From NCBI GenBank assembly GCA_010405405.1, contig MU004230.1, positions 2,997,744 to 3,061,743 on the forward strand: DNA of 64,000 nt, written 5' to 3'. Numbering within the stretch: the first letter of the stretch is position 1; every line of letters begins with the position of its first letter. Source of the stretch: Microthyrium microscopicum (taxonomy: Eukaryota; Ascomycota; Dothideomycetes; Microthyriales; Microthyriaceae). Below, one piece after another: positions 63,601 to 64,000 of the stretch. The notes beneath the pieces were generated by a model. That model searched no databases, had not been told where the DNA came from, and was given only the letters and a program-made list of their open reading frames with translations. Made by a program: the position numbers and the translations under genes.

Positions 63601-63783
63601 GGTTGACTGTGTTGTCGCTCCGGTGGAGTCGCTGCTGCGGAGGGAGCTCGGTTGGGAGTATGAGCTGGTATGAGTGTTGGACTGGTGTGAATTGGACATG
63701 TATGCGGTAAAGCGGCCTGGGGCGGCGGGGATAGAGGGATGAGTCGAAGTGCGAGACAGTTGGTAGGAGGAAACAACCTCCAT
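60601..63783 (-). CDS. CDC24: Cdc24, guanine nucleotide exchange factor for Cdc42
   Basis: Polarity factor of 1025 aa acting at hyphal tips. Exons on the minus strand are 63783-63166, 63110-62301 and 62250-60601, all in phase. Domains in order are a CDC24/calponin-like region (about 85-205), a DH domain (about 230-430, with KRQHIVAELVATERTYVQHL), a PH domain (about 455-585, with YKMYLFEMILLCCKE), a long Gln/Pro/Ser-rich linker, and a C-terminal PB1 domain (about 920-1025). The PB1 ends with the acidic OPCA motif YKDDGDYVGILSDEDV, which pairs with Bem1/BemA. The frame stays open to the window edge without another ATG, so MEVVSSYQLSR was chosen; an upstream exon outside the window cannot be excluded. 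Confidence 0.94.
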
Positions 63784-64000
63784 AATAGAGGCGGTGGAGG
63801 CTCGAGGAGGGCCGAGGGGGGTGGTGGCGGTTACACAACTCTGGCGATGGAATGTAGAGTGGTTGTGGAAAGTCTGGGTTGTTGTGGGGTTGTTGATAGG
63901 AACCGAGCAGAATCTGTTCTTCCCTTGAGGTTGATGGAGATGGGGAGAGAGTTGTGGATGGGCTTTGACAAGAGTCTGTCGGAACAAGTCCACGGACGGG

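Noticed and set aside
63784-63993. Seventy extra codons at the CDC24 N-terminus
   Set aside because: The upstream frame has no ATG and begins at GTG; the composition looks like leader.
1-64000. Search for retroelement or virus-derived fossils
   Set aside because: No reverse transcriptase, integrase, capsid-like or long terminal repeat sequence was recognised on either strand.

Overview
The window is nuclear DNA from a filamentous ascomycete (Pezizomycotina). Genes are split by short introns of about 45-270 nt with GT..AG ends. Genes sit on both strands 0.1-1.3 kb apart. The families are typical of moulds: a HET-domain protein, a C-terminal Zn2Cys6 regulator, a fungal MARVEL protein, an extracellular CDH-type cytochrome domain, CTK3 and STN1. 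The species cannot be named from sequence alone. Exon models were built by hand and checked for reading phase at every junction.

Layout. 0-9 kb: ALG6 (N-glycan assembly); COX17, a three-exon copper chaperone with a 19-nt first coding exon; a 101-aa membrane-anchored protein; a bZIP regulator; a D-2-hydroxyacid dehydrogenase; a four-helix MARVEL protein. 8.8-9.2 kb: a 400-bp MITE-like element. 10-15 kb: a polo-like kinase (minus) divergent from TRM82 (plus). 15-20 kb: a more accessory-looking stretch with a small Cys-rich ORF, a GFA-fold protein, an intracellular GH43 and a HET protein. 20-28.5 kb, all minus: omega-type GST, PEX5, a secreted haem CDH-cytochrome protein with Gly-Pro-Trp repeats, AHA1. 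29-41 kb, all plus: STN1, a 2357-aa coiled-coil protein and a serine carboxypeptidase. 41-57 kb, minus: the C-terminal zinc-cluster protein and the intronless 14.4-kb midasin gene. 57-64 kb: mitochondrial bL12m, CTK3 and CDC24 (its upstream region runs to the window edge).

Most genes are housekeeping and do not form one pathway. Loose themes are mitochondrial genes (COX17, bL12m), which share an identical CCAAT-type 9-mer about 113 bp upstream of the start; growth and cell-cycle control (PLK, CDC24, CTK3); and ribosome/tRNA biogenesis (MDN1, TRM82). I see no CRISPR array, tRNA, rRNA, retroelement or biosynthetic cluster. The most interesting items are the free-standing haem cytochrome protein, the giant coiled-coil protein with a 24-residue repeat array and four NPF motifs, the MITE-like element, and a C-rich to G-rich composition switch inside two genes.
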